A stretch of DNA of 64,000 bases from Marinobacter sp. (GTDB lineage Bacteria; Pseudomonadota; Gammaproteobacteria; Pseudomonadales; Oleiphilaceae), in assembly GCA_022565395.1 (NCBI GenBank), contig JAIUMV010000001.1:62001-126000 (forward strand), given 5' to 3'. The notes below the pieces were generated by a model that searched no databases, was not told where the DNA came from, and was given only the letters and a program-made list of their open reading frames with translations. Of the stretch, positions 1 to 7,059 are shown one piece after another (position 1 is the first letter of the stretch; every line of letters begins with the position of its first letter). Both the position numbers and the translations under genes were made by a program.

Positions 1-14
1 ACCGGGAACTGGCG

Positions 15-1226
15 ATGGCACTGGATCAACTGCAGCTGCTGCAACGCCAGCAGGTGCTGGCACGGGTAGCTGAGGTCATCACCGAGGGCAAGGGAGAACT
101 ACTGAGAGTGCTACTGGATATCAAAGGCCAGTCGCTGACCACCCTGCTGGAGCAATCAGCCTTGCAGGGTACCCGCCTGACACCCGATACCTGGATTAAA
201 GTCATGCGCAGCGGCAACGAGCTGCGCCTGCTGGAGCTACTGGGCACGGCGCCCCAGGCGCGCCTTCCTCAGGCCCTTGCAGAGCACCTGCCCTGGCAAC
301 ACCGGCTGGATTCGGGGCTGGCTCCGCTACTGACAGCTCTTGCCACAGGCGCCCGTAATCCCAGCGGACCTGGCACCCTGCCACTGCCCGCGGCGGCTCA
401 GCAGGTGCTGCGCGAGCTGCTGACTCATCTGCCGGGACAACCGCCCGCTGGCACCGCCAGCGAACCGCTGCCAACGCCACAGGTCAGGCAGTGGCTGAGC
501 TTTGCCGGCGCCTTCTCAGAAGCCACCCTGACTCGCCAGGGCAACGCGGAGAATCCGGACCTGAAGCTGATGCTGGGCAGACTGGCGCAGGTGCTGCTCA
601 CCAGCCAGGGGGAATCCGACGAGAGCTTTAACCGCTACCGCCCTCTCACCAGCAATGAGCTGCTGAGCAGTGGCTTGCAGTATCCCCTGCCCCTGTCGCC
701 CCCTCTGTCACGCAGTGAGCCACCCAGTGTCGGCCAGATGCTGCGCCTGATTGCCGGCATGCTCAACCGGATTGCGGTTAATCAGTTACACAGCCTGCTA
801 CTGAGTGCTCGGGCCAGCACTGAGGCTGTCGCGCCGCAAAGCTGGGTGATCGATCTGCCCTGGCTGAACGCTCATGATCACCCCCGGGTAGCCCAGCTAA
901 GACTGGATTACACCCCTGCCGACGACCGCGAACAGGGTAGCGAAGAACGCAAACCCCGCATCGCCCAGTGGGTACTGAATCTGTCGCTGGAGCTGGATGA
1001 CGCCGGGCCGCTGCATTTTGAGGTCAAACTGGCCGCCGGGCAGCTGGCCACACGCATCTGGGCGGAGCAGGCGACCACCCTGCAACGGGTCCGCGCCGGC
1101 GCTGAGGGCTTGCGGGCGCGCCTGCAGGCACTGGGACTGGAAGTGACCAGCCTGGATTGCCTGCAGGGCGCCCCGAAACCACAACCGACACGGCTTGAGC
1201 AACGACTGGTGGATATCAAGGCATGA
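15..1226 (+). CDS. FliK-like flagellar hook-length control family protein
   Basis: A 403-residue protein with a long low-complexity Leu/Pro/Ala N-terminal part and a compact C-terminal region (about residues 315-395) resembling the FliK C-terminal domain: a beta-strand-rich HFEVKLAAGQLATRIWAE stretch followed by a helix and LEVTSLDCLQG. FliK measures hook length and switches the export apparatus through FlhB. A canonical fliK is also present at 24487-25590, so this is a second FliK-like protein. It overlaps the FhlB-like gene by 4 bp, so the two are probably translationally coupled; a FliK-like protein paired with a free FlhB-type C-terminal domain suggests both act at the export gate. The start ATG at 15 has only a modest upstream GGGAA. 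Sequence before base 15 is too short to exclude an upstream start. Confidence 0.72.
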   Translation: MALDQLQLLQRQQVLARVAEVITEGKGELLRVLLDIKGQSLTTLLEQSALQGTRLTPDTWIKVMRSGNELRLLELLGTAPQARLPQALAEHLPWQHRLDSGLAPLLTALATGARNPSGPGTLPLPAAAQQVLRELLTHLPGQPPAGTASEPLPTPQVRQWLSFAGAFSEATLTRQGNAENPDLKLMLGRLAQVLLTSQGESDESFNRYRPLTSNELLSSGLQYPLPLSPPLSRSEPPSVGQMLRLIAGMLNRIAVNQLHSLLLSARASTEAVAPQSWVIDLPWLNAHDHPRVAQLRLDYTPADDREQGSEERKPRIAQWVLNLSLELDDAGPLHFEVKLAAGQLATRIWAEQATTLQRVRAGAEGLRARLQALGLEVTSLDCLQGAPKPQPTRLEQRLVDIKA

Positions 1227-1519
1227 AAACCAACACGACACAGGATACTGCCGTTGCCCTGGTGTATGACGGCAAACGGGCGCCCACGGTTGCTGCCAGC
1301 GGTACCGATGCCCTGGCCCGGGAGATTATTCGTATTGCCCGTGAAGCGGGGGTGCCGCTGTATGAGAATGCGGAGCTGGCGGGCATACTTGCCCGCCTGG
1401 ATCTGAGCGAGGAAATCCCGGACACCTTGTACCGGGTGGTAGCGGAAATATTGGCTTTCGCCTTCAATCTGCAGGGGCGTACCCCCGAAGACGTCAGGCC
1501 ACCGCCTGCCGACGCTTGA
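1223..1519 (+). CDS. FhlB-like protein (free FlhB C-terminal domain homologue)
   Basis: A 98-residue cytoplasmic protein that aligns with the part of FlhB just after its autocleavage site. TAVALVYDGKRAPTVAASG matches the FlhB segment FAVALKYDQAAMGAPRVVAKG-type region, followed by the EIIRIAREAGVPLYEN helix and a VAEILAFAFNLQ helix. It lacks the transmembrane half and the NPTH cleavage motif. Such FhlB/YlqH proteins occur beside flagellar genes and can partly substitute for the cleaved FlhB domain in export specificity; its role here is inferred. It overlaps the upstream FliK-like gene by 4 bp and overlaps the convergent DUF2802 gene by 26 bp. Confidence 0.82.
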   Translation: MKTNTTQDTAVALVYDGKRAPTVAASGTDALAREIIRIAREAGVPLYENAELAGILARLDLSEEIPDTLYRVVAEILAFAFNLQGRTPEDVRPPPADA

Positions 1520-1886
1520 GGGCGGATACCAACTCGGCCTCAGGGCGGGAGATGCCGCAGGTATTCATGAGGTCTTCAATATCTGCGCCGAGATCCACAA
1601 GCCGCGACGCTTCATCGTAGGAGACGCGCAGCGGGTCATTCTGACGCATTTCTTCCACGGTGGTACGCAACTCATGCAGCTGCCGCTCACAACCGATAAG
1701 GCGCTGGCCCATACCGATAGTGCCACTGCTGGCACTGTGCATTTCCCGACCAAGGGTTTCGCAGCGCTCCCGCAGTTGCGCCTCCAGACGTTTGATAGCA
1801 CGCCGGGACGAGAGTTGCCCGGCCACCATCACAAAGGTAACAACCGTCAATGCCAGCCAAGGCGCGATATTGAGCCATTCCATCAT
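1494..1886 (-). CDS. DUF2802 membrane-anchored coiled-coil protein
   Basis: A 130-residue protein starting with a single N-terminal transmembrane helix (about residues 6-24, WLNIAPWLALTVVTFVMVA), then a charged helical segment (RAIKRLEAQLRERCETLGREM) likely to form a coiled coil. Its C-terminal SYDEASRLVDLGADIEDLMNTCGISRPEAELVSALKR segment is typical of DUF2802. The family is found just downstream of cheW at the end of polar flagellar/chemotaxis loci; its function is not established. The start was set at the ATG doublet at 1886, which follows a GGAG-type RBS and begins directly before the membrane helix; the longer frame to 1955 would put a polar tail in front of it. It is convergent with, and overlaps, the FhlB-like gene. 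Confidence 0.7.
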   Translation of the reverse strand: MMEWLNIAPWLALTVVTFVMVAGQLSSRRAIKRLEAQLRERCETLGREMHSASSGTIGMGQRLIGCERQLHELRTTVEEMRQNDPLRVSYDEASRLVDLGADIEDLMNTCGISRPEAELVSALKRRQAVA

Positions 1887-1930
1887 CACTGTTTTCTCCA
1901 GACTACCCACCCGGCTGGCCTGTTCCAGGC

Positions 1931-2419
1931 CTAGAGGGCGGAGATTTCTGCCCACTCCTGGTCTGTCAACATCTTGTCGAACTCCACCAGGATGATTAGT
2001 TCACCATCTTTATTGCAGACACCCTGTATGAACTTGGCGCTTTCATCATTGCCAACATTGGGCGCTGTCTCAATCTCGCTGGCCTTGAGGTAAACAACCT
2101 CAGCCACAGAATCCACCAGAATACCCATCACCTGATTGGCGGACTCCAGCACCACGATGCGGGTAGCGTCTGTCACGTCCGCATCCGGCAGGCCAAAACG
2201 ACGACGGGTATCAATAACCGTCACCACATTGCCGCGCAGGTTAATGATACCCAGCACGTAATCAGGGGACCCGGGAACCGGCGCTATCTCGGAGTAGCGC
2301 AGTACTTCCTGGATCTGCATCACATCAATGCCGTAGGTTTCGTTATCCAGACGAAAGGTCACGTACTGCAGTACCTTGTCGTCCTGGGCCTGATTTTGTT
2401 GTCCGCTGTGGGAAGCCAT
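1931..2419 (-). CDS. cheW: Chemotaxis coupling protein CheW
   Basis: A 162-residue single CheW domain (about residues 18-155) that couples methyl-accepting receptors to CheA in the polar array. Typical features are LQYVTFRLDNETYGIDVMQI near the N-terminus, the conserved NLRGNVVTVIDTRRRFGL segment and a GILVDSVAEVVYL strand region. The start was set at the ATG at 2419; the longer reading to 2437 begins with TTG and has no ribosome-binding site. It lies downstream of parP and upstream of the DUF2802 gene. A sigma54-type promoter and a near-perfect palindrome lie in the 120 bp before it, so it may be expressed separately from the cheY-parP transcript. Confidence 0.95.
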   Translation of the reverse strand: MASHSGQQNQAQDDKVLQYVTFRLDNETYGIDVMQIQEVLRYSEIAPVPGSPDYVLGIINLRGNVVTVIDTRRRFGLPDADVTDATRIVVLESANQVMGILVDSVAEVVYLKASEIETAPNVGNDESAKFIQGVCNKDGELIILVEFDKMLTDQEWAEISAL

Positions 2420-2451
2420 AGGTTTATCTCTCGTCAAAAAAACAACATTCA

Positions 2452-2477
2452 GTGCCCTTTACTATAGTAAAAGGCAC
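2452..2477. promoter_or_regulatory. 26-bp near-perfect palindrome in the cheW leader
   Basis: Two 13-base arms meet without a loop, GTGCC-c-TTTACTA / TAGTAAA-a-GGCAC, with one mismatched pair. The palindrome covers the -12 end of the sigma54-type promoter and the expected transcription start. In RNA it would form a 5'-end hairpin, and on the minus strand a run of seven T follows about nine bases further on, so it could also act as a weak terminator or attenuator for transcripts arriving from parP. Whether it works as DNA operator or as RNA structure cannot be told from sequence. Confidence 0.5.
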
Positions 2478-2489
2478 ATTCCGTGCCAG
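2472..2489 (-). promoter_or_regulatory. Sigma54-type promoter for cheW
   Basis: Read on the minus strand the site is TGGCACGGAATGTGCC, with the required GG-N10-GC spacing and a full TGGCACG -24 element. The -12 GC is about 55 bp before the cheW start codon. This agrees with sigma54/FleQ control of polar flagellar genes. Confidence 0.6.
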
Positions 2490-2541
2490 CCCTTGCACAC
2501 AATAATTTACGCGCCCGCCTTTACACCTGCGAACCACCAAC

Positions 2542-3360
2542 CTATCCCATGTCCAGGCGATGCTCCCGCTCAGCCCGACCCAGGAGCGCCGCCATGCTCC
2601 CGACATCCAGCAAAGCGCACATATGCTGAACCACGGTACCCGCCAGCCAGGGCCGTTTGCTGCGGGCCGTGCGCCAGCGGACATCGTCCGGACTCAAGCG
2701 GAACGACTGCGCCACCTCGTCACAAGCCAGCCCCCAGTCACTGTCATCCAAACGAATGACAAAGCGGTAGCCTTGCCGGGCATCCGGCGGCACTCGCCCG
2801 GCCATGACCCACTCAGCGGTATCCACCACTTTCAGATTCTGCTTGCCAACCGGCATCATACCCATGTACCAGCGGGGCCGGCCAGGAATCGGTGTGATAT
2901 CGGTATCCATACGATGGATAGCCCCCAGTAGAACCAACGGCACCGCCAGTTGTAATCCTCCTACTCGGAACAACAAACATTCAAAATCCTGGTTGCCCCA
3001 CCCCGGGCGCCCTTCTGGTGGCGCAGGTTCAGGCGGCACCACTTCGGCTGGCTCAGGTGTCGGTGTGGCCACGGCAACCGGCGCGGTTGCCACGGGAGTC
3101 TGCACCGGTTTAGCCTTGATGGCCTGCTGGCGGGCCTGGGCCTGCGCTTTGATTCTCGCCAACTGCTCCAATCGGGCCTGCTTGCGCGCCAGCTCAGCAG
3201 CAGGATCAGGCTGAGGGGCAGGTGCAGGCACCGGCGTTACCTCAGGCGCGACCACAACCTCTTGCTGTGCGGCCTGGGTTGCCGTCTGCAGGAGCTCATC
3301 CAGATAACTGGCAAGGGCGACTTCCGGCGTCGCCAGGTCGGTTGGTTTGGGCCTACTCAT
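2542..3360 (-). CDS. parP: ParP, CheW-like polar chemotaxis array organiser
   Basis: A 272-residue protein with an N-terminal segment (VALASYLDELLQTA), a long Pro/Ala/Gln-rich linker (about residues 35-130) and a C-terminal CheW-like domain (about 140-260, starting FECLLFRVGGLQLAVPLVLLG). This layout and its place directly after a ParA-type ATPase gene match ParP, which tethers CheA to ParC and holds chemotaxis arrays at the cell pole in vibrios and pseudomonads. The start at 3360 follows a strong GGAGGGTGGT site; an upstream in-frame start at 3396 has none. The interaction with CheA is family knowledge; in this genome the partner site may be the repeated motifs in the CheA linker. Confidence 0.85.
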   Translation of the reverse strand: MSRPKPTDLATPEVALASYLDELLQTATQAAQQEVVVAPEVTPVPAPAPQPDPAAELARKQARLEQLARIKAQAQARQQAIKAKPVQTPVATAPVAVATPTPEPAEVVPPEPAPPEGRPGWGNQDFECLLFRVGGLQLAVPLVLLGAIHRMDTDITPIPGRPRWYMGMMPVGKQNLKVVDTAEWVMAGRVPPDARQGYRFVIRLDDSDWGLACDEVAQSFRLSPDDVRWRTARSKRPWLAGTVVQHMCALLDVGSMAALLGRAEREHRLDMG

Positions 3361-3413
3361 ACCACCCTCCTGCCAAAGCGACAGGTTGCCTGTCAAAAAT
3401 ACGACAGTTCACC

Positions 3414-4208
3414 TCACTGCGCCTCTGCTTTGACTTGCATGGTTTCCGCCAGCAAATCGTCAAGTAATCGACGATAGGCTCTTACACCATGAGTGTCACG
3501 GTCATAGGCGCTGGGCACAACCCCCGCCTGACTGGCATCGCGAAACTTGGTATCGACAGGGACAGCAAACCGCCAGAGGTGGTCCGGATAAGTTTTGCGC
3601 AGGGTATTCAAGCTCTGTACCGACGCCTGGGTGCGGCGATCGAACATGGTGGCAACAACGGTGTAGGGAATGGCCTTGCGCTGGGAGCGCATGATCATGG
3701 CAAGCGTGTTAAGCATACGATCCAGGCCCTTGAGCGCCAGGAATTCCGTTTGTACTGGCAGAATCAGGTGCTGGGCCGCCGCCAGGGCGTTAACCATCAG
3801 CACACCCAGGGTCGGCGTGTTATCCAGCAGGGCGTAGTCGTAATCATCCCAGACCTGGGCCAGCCCGCGGGAGACAATCAGCCCCATGCCCTCGACACCG
3901 ATCATTTTACGCTCAAGGGTAGCCAGCGCCGCACTGGCTGGCAGCAGGTCAACACCGGCACAACTGGTGGGCTGTATCAGGCTTCGGGTCAGCCCGGCGG
4001 GCACCTGTCCCTGATGCTGAAAAAGGTCAAAGGCGCTTTTCTGCACGTGATCCGGGTCCAGCCCGAACCAGCTGGTAAGAGAGCCATGAGGATCAAGATC
4101 AACCACCAGTACCCGCTTGCCCTTTTCGGCCAACAGGCCCGCCAAAGCCGCCACACTGGTGGTCTTGCCTACACCACCCTTCTGGTTGGCCACAGCCCAT
4201 ATTCGCAC
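3414..4208 (-). CDS. parC: ParC, ParA-family ATPase for polar chemotaxis arrays
   Basis: A 264-residue ParA/MinD-type ATPase. The deviant Walker A motif is at the very N-terminus (NQKGGVGKTT, residues 8-17); VLVVDLDPHGSL follows as the switch I region and DYALLDNTPTLGVL as Walker B. There is no DNA-binding N-terminal extension, unlike plasmid ParA. It lies between motD and parP in the chemotaxis operon, where the ParC homologue that positions chemotaxis arrays is found in polarly flagellated gammaproteobacteria. Chromosome-partition ParA is less likely because no parB neighbour is present. The 53 bp gap to parP and shared strand suggest one transcript. Confidence 0.86.
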   Translation of the reverse strand: MRIWAVANQKGGVGKTTSVAALAGLLAEKGKRVLVVDLDPHGSLTSWFGLDPDHVQKSAFDLFQHQGQVPAGLTRSLIQPTSCAGVDLLPASAALATLERKMIGVEGMGLIVSRGLAQVWDDYDYALLDNTPTLGVLMVNALAAAQHLILPVQTEFLALKGLDRMLNTLAMIMRSQRKAIPYTVVATMFDRRTQASVQSLNTLRKTYPDHLWRFAVPVDTKFRDASQAGVVPSAYDRDTHGVRAYRRLLDDLLAETMQVKAEAQ

Positions 4209-4335
4209 AGTGCTTCACTCCCCTGCCACAACCCACGCGCCTTGCCGGGCAAAGCGGCAACTTATTGCCAGCCCGCCGGTAAATCCGCCTATGAAACAAA
4301 GACTATTCAGGATTCATGCCAGAGATAGCGGGTCT

Positions 4336-5118
4336 TTACCGGATCGCGCTGCGGATACCGGGATCGCGGGCAATGACCAACACCACCCGGCGATTACGGT
4401 TGCGCCCTTCCAGCGTGTCATTGCGGGCCACCGGTTGAAACTCACCATAGCCTATGGCGGCCATCCGTGCCGGGTCAACACCGTTGATGGCCAGCATACG
4501 CACAACCGCAGCCGCCCGGGCTGACGACAGCTCCCAATTGGATGGAAAGCGCGGCGTGTTGATGGGCAGGTCATCGGTAAAACCCTCAACCCGGATAGGA
4601 TTGTCGCGATCCTTCAGGACAACGGACAGGCGCTCGATGATGTCAAAGGCGTCGTAGTGAGGCTCGGCATCACCGCCACCAAACAGTAGGCTGTTGCGCA
4701 GGCTGATTTCTATCCAGCGCTCCTCTCTGGCAACCGTCACCACCCCACGGTAGATCAAATCATCGAAGGCTTCTTCAAGCTGGATGGCAATATCATGCAT
4801 GATCTCACCCCGATCCATCACCACACCTTCCCGCTGGCCGGGTGCCTGCATCACGGGATCAGGGAAGATCTGGTCAACGGGATAATCCAGTGGCATGACC
4901 GGTTGCTCGCCAATAGGCACCGGCTGCAATGAACGTTGCGGCACGTTGAACACGCCACTGAGAGTCTCTGACAGGACCTTGTACTTGCCTTCATTCACGG
5001 AGGAGATGGCGTACATCACCACAAAAAAACCAAACAACAGCGTGATGAAATCCGCGTAGGAGATCAGCCACCGTTCCCGGTTGTGGAGATCATCTTCCTG
5101 CCTCTGTCGCCGCCTCAT
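4336..5118 (-). CDS. motD: Flagellar stator protein MotD (MotB family)
   Basis: A 260-residue MotB-type stator subunit. It has a short basic cytoplasmic N-terminus, one transmembrane helix carrying the essential Asp (D23 in WLISYADFITLLFGFFVVMYA), a periplasmic plug-like segment and a C-terminal OmpA-type peptidoglycan-binding domain (about residues 130-255, with VEGFTDDLPI and ELSSARAAAVVRML). It forms ion-conducting stator units with MotC. It sits 20 bp downstream of motC. MotCD is the second stator pair of pseudomonads; only this pair is in the window, so MotAB may be elsewhere or absent. Confidence 0.93.
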   Translation of the reverse strand: MRRRQRQEDDLHNRERWLISYADFITLLFGFFVVMYAISSVNEGKYKVLSETLSGVFNVPQRSLQPVPIGEQPVMPLDYPVDQIFPDPVMQAPGQREGVVMDRGEIMHDIAIQLEEAFDDLIYRGVVTVAREERWIEISLRNSLLFGGGDAEPHYDAFDIIERLSVVLKDRDNPIRVEGFTDDLPINTPRFPSNWELSSARAAAVVRMLAINGVDPARMAAIGYGEFQPVARNDTLEGRNRNRRVVLVIARDPGIRSAIR

Positions 5119-5138
5119 ATCACCAACCCCCTGTCGGG

Positions 5139-5879
5139 TTACTGCACGAAGCCGCGCAGCCGAAGCTCAATGGAACGGGGGTTCTCACCTTCGGCGATGG
5201 CAATGATGCCGTCGATCATCATGTCCTCGTAGCGGGTGCGCTCACGCACAATGGCCCTCAGCTTATTGGCAATGGGGAAAAACAACAGGTTGGCGAGGGC
5301 AACACCGTAGATGGTCGCCACAAAAGCAACGGCAATGCCCCGACCCAATGAGCCGGGATCCTCCAGGTTGGTCATCACCTGAATCAACCCCATCACGGCG
5401 CCGATAATGCCAATGGTCGGGGCGTAGCCCCCCATGGCTTCATAGACTTTGGCTGCTTCCAGGTCACGCTGCTCGCGGGCGTCCAGTTCGACTTCCATAA
5501 TGCTGCGGATAGACTCTGTTTCCGTGCCGTCCACCAACAACTGCAAGCCTTTGCGAGCGAAGCGCTCAGGCTCACGTTCCGCCAGCCCTTCCAGCCCCAG
5601 CAGGCCCTGTTTGCGGGCCCGAACACTCCAACCAACCACTTTGTCAATGCCATCCTCCAGGCCCACATAAGGTGGCACAAACACCCAGCGCAGGATACTG
5701 GCGGCACGCTTCAGCAATGGCCAGGAGGTCTGCAGAATGGTCGCCGCCAGCGTACCGCCCACCACAATCAGGCCCGCCGGGCCGTTGATGAGGGACGCAA
5801 CCTCGCCGCCTTCCAGCAGGTTCCCCCCCAGCAGGGCAACAAACGCCAGGATAATCCCCAGTAAGCTGAGAATATCCAT
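5139..5879 (-). CDS. motC: Flagellar stator protein MotC (MotA family)
   Basis: A 246-residue MotA/TolQ/ExbB-family protein with four predicted membrane helices: two near the N-terminus (LGIILAFVALLGGNLL and GPAGLIVVGGTLAATIL), then a large cytoplasmic loop with charged torque-generating residues (LAEREPERFARKGLQLLVDG), then TIGIIGAVMGLIQVM and GIAVAFVATIYGVALANLLF. With MotD it forms the proton- or sodium-driven stator. Its start codon overlaps the cheB stop codon by one base, so translation is likely coupled to CheB. Confidence 0.94.
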   Translation of the reverse strand: MDILSLLGIILAFVALLGGNLLEGGEVASLINGPAGLIVVGGTLAATILQTSWPLLKRAASILRWVFVPPYVGLEDGIDKVVGWSVRARKQGLLGLEGLAEREPERFARKGLQLLVDGTETESIRSIMEVELDAREQRDLEAAKVYEAMGGYAPTIGIIGAVMGLIQVMTNLEDPGSLGRGIAVAFVATIYGVALANLLFFPIANKLRAIVRERTRYEDMMIDGIIAIAEGENPRSIELRLRGFVQ

Positions 5880-7042
5880 CAGCTGACGCCTTCCACCAGG
5901 CGCGGGCAGAATTCATCAAGGGGCAGGATTTCGTCCGACAAGCCCGCTTTGGCCACGGCCATGGGCATGCCGTAAATGACGGACGTGCGCTCGTCCTGCG
6001 ACCAGACGACGGAGCCGGTTTGTTTCATCAACCGACAACCTTCACGGCCATCAGCCCCCATGCCCGTCAGAATCACCCCCAGGGTTTTTCCCGGGAAGCT
6101 GCGGGCCAGAGAGCCGAAAGTCAGATCTACACTGGGACGGTAGTTGAGGCGCTCATCCCCATCCAGCACCTTGACCCGGGCCTGACCGCTGCGATTTTCA
6201 ATCATCATTTGTTTGCCACCCGGGGCCAGCAATGCCAGCCCAGAGCGCAACACATCACCATCTTCCGCCTGACGCACCTCAATTCTGCAGAGCTTGTTGA
6301 GGCGGTCGGCAAACGCGGGGGTAAAAGATGCCGGCATGTGCTGTACCAGTACGATGGGTGCCGGGAAGTTGGCTGGTAATCCGGTCAGTACCCGCTGCAA
6401 GGCAATGGGACCGCCCGTGGAGGTACCAATGGCCACCACGCTGTACTGACGAGCAGGCGTTCGCTTACCCGGGCGAGCAGGAGGCTCGGTTGCTATGGCG
6501 GGCGCAGCAGCGGGGCGGGCAACCGGATCAGGACGCTCCGGACGCGGCCGGGCCGCAGGTTGCCGGGCAGCCGGGGTGGTGCGCGCCGCAGGGGCCGCCG
6601 GCGCGGCGGGCGCAGGCGCAGCTGGCGCCGAGCGGGCACCAATACGGCTGCGAGACACGTCAATAATGCGATCGCACAGCAGCCGCTGAAGCTGGCTGCT
6701 GTCACGGGCTATCTCTTCAAAGTTCTTGGGGAGGAAGTCAACCGCACCGGCATCCAGCGCATCCAGGGTGACACGGGCGCCCTCATAGGTAAGGGAAGAG
6801 AACATGAGCACCGGTGTGGGCCTGCGCTTCATGATCTCCCGGACCGCAGTGATGCCATCCATGACCGGCATCTCATAGTCCATGGTAATAACATCCGGCT
6901 TGAGGCGCTCTGCCAGCTCAACGCCTTCCCTGCCGTTGGTAGCGGTACCTACCACTTTGATATTGCCGGAGGCATTGAGGATTTCGGTCAGTCGCTTGCG
7001 GAAAAAACCAGAATCATCAACGACCAGGACGGAAACCGTCAT
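5879..7042 (-). CDS. cheB: Chemotaxis protein-glutamate methylesterase CheB
   Basis: A 387-residue protein with an N-terminal receiver domain (phospho-acceptor D55 in VITMDYEMPVMDG), an unusually Ala/Pro/Arg-rich linker (about residues 133-195) and a C-terminal methylesterase domain. The catalytic triad is visible as S208 (AIGTSTGGP), H235 (QHMPASF) and D331 (GMGADGREG). It removes methyl groups from receptors after phosphorylation by CheA. The partner methyltransferase CheR is not in this window. It lies 17 bp downstream of cheA and overlaps motC by one base. Confidence 0.96.
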   Translation of the reverse strand: MTVSVLVVDDSGFFRKRLTEILNASGNIKVVGTATNGREGVELAERLKPDVITMDYEMPVMDGITAVREIMKRRPTPVLMFSSLTYEGARVTLDALDAGAVDFLPKNFEEIARDSSQLQRLLCDRIIDVSRSRIGARSAPAAPAPAAPAAPAARTTPAARQPAARPRPERPDPVARPAAAPAIATEPPARPGKRTPARQYSVVAIGTSTGGPIALQRVLTGLPANFPAPIVLVQHMPASFTPAFADRLNKLCRIEVRQAEDGDVLRSGLALLAPGGKQMMIENRSGQARVKVLDGDERLNYRPSVDLTFGSLARSFPGKTLGVILTGMGADGREGCRLMKQTGSVVWSQDERTSVIYGMPMAVAKAGLSDEILPLDEFCPRLVEGVS

Positions 7043-7059
7043 GCATTCCTCTCCATCAT

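Noticed and set aside
3414-4208. Chromosome-partition ParA
   Set aside because: No parB, no HTH extension, and the gene lies between motD and a ParP gene, so the chemotaxis ParC role fits better.
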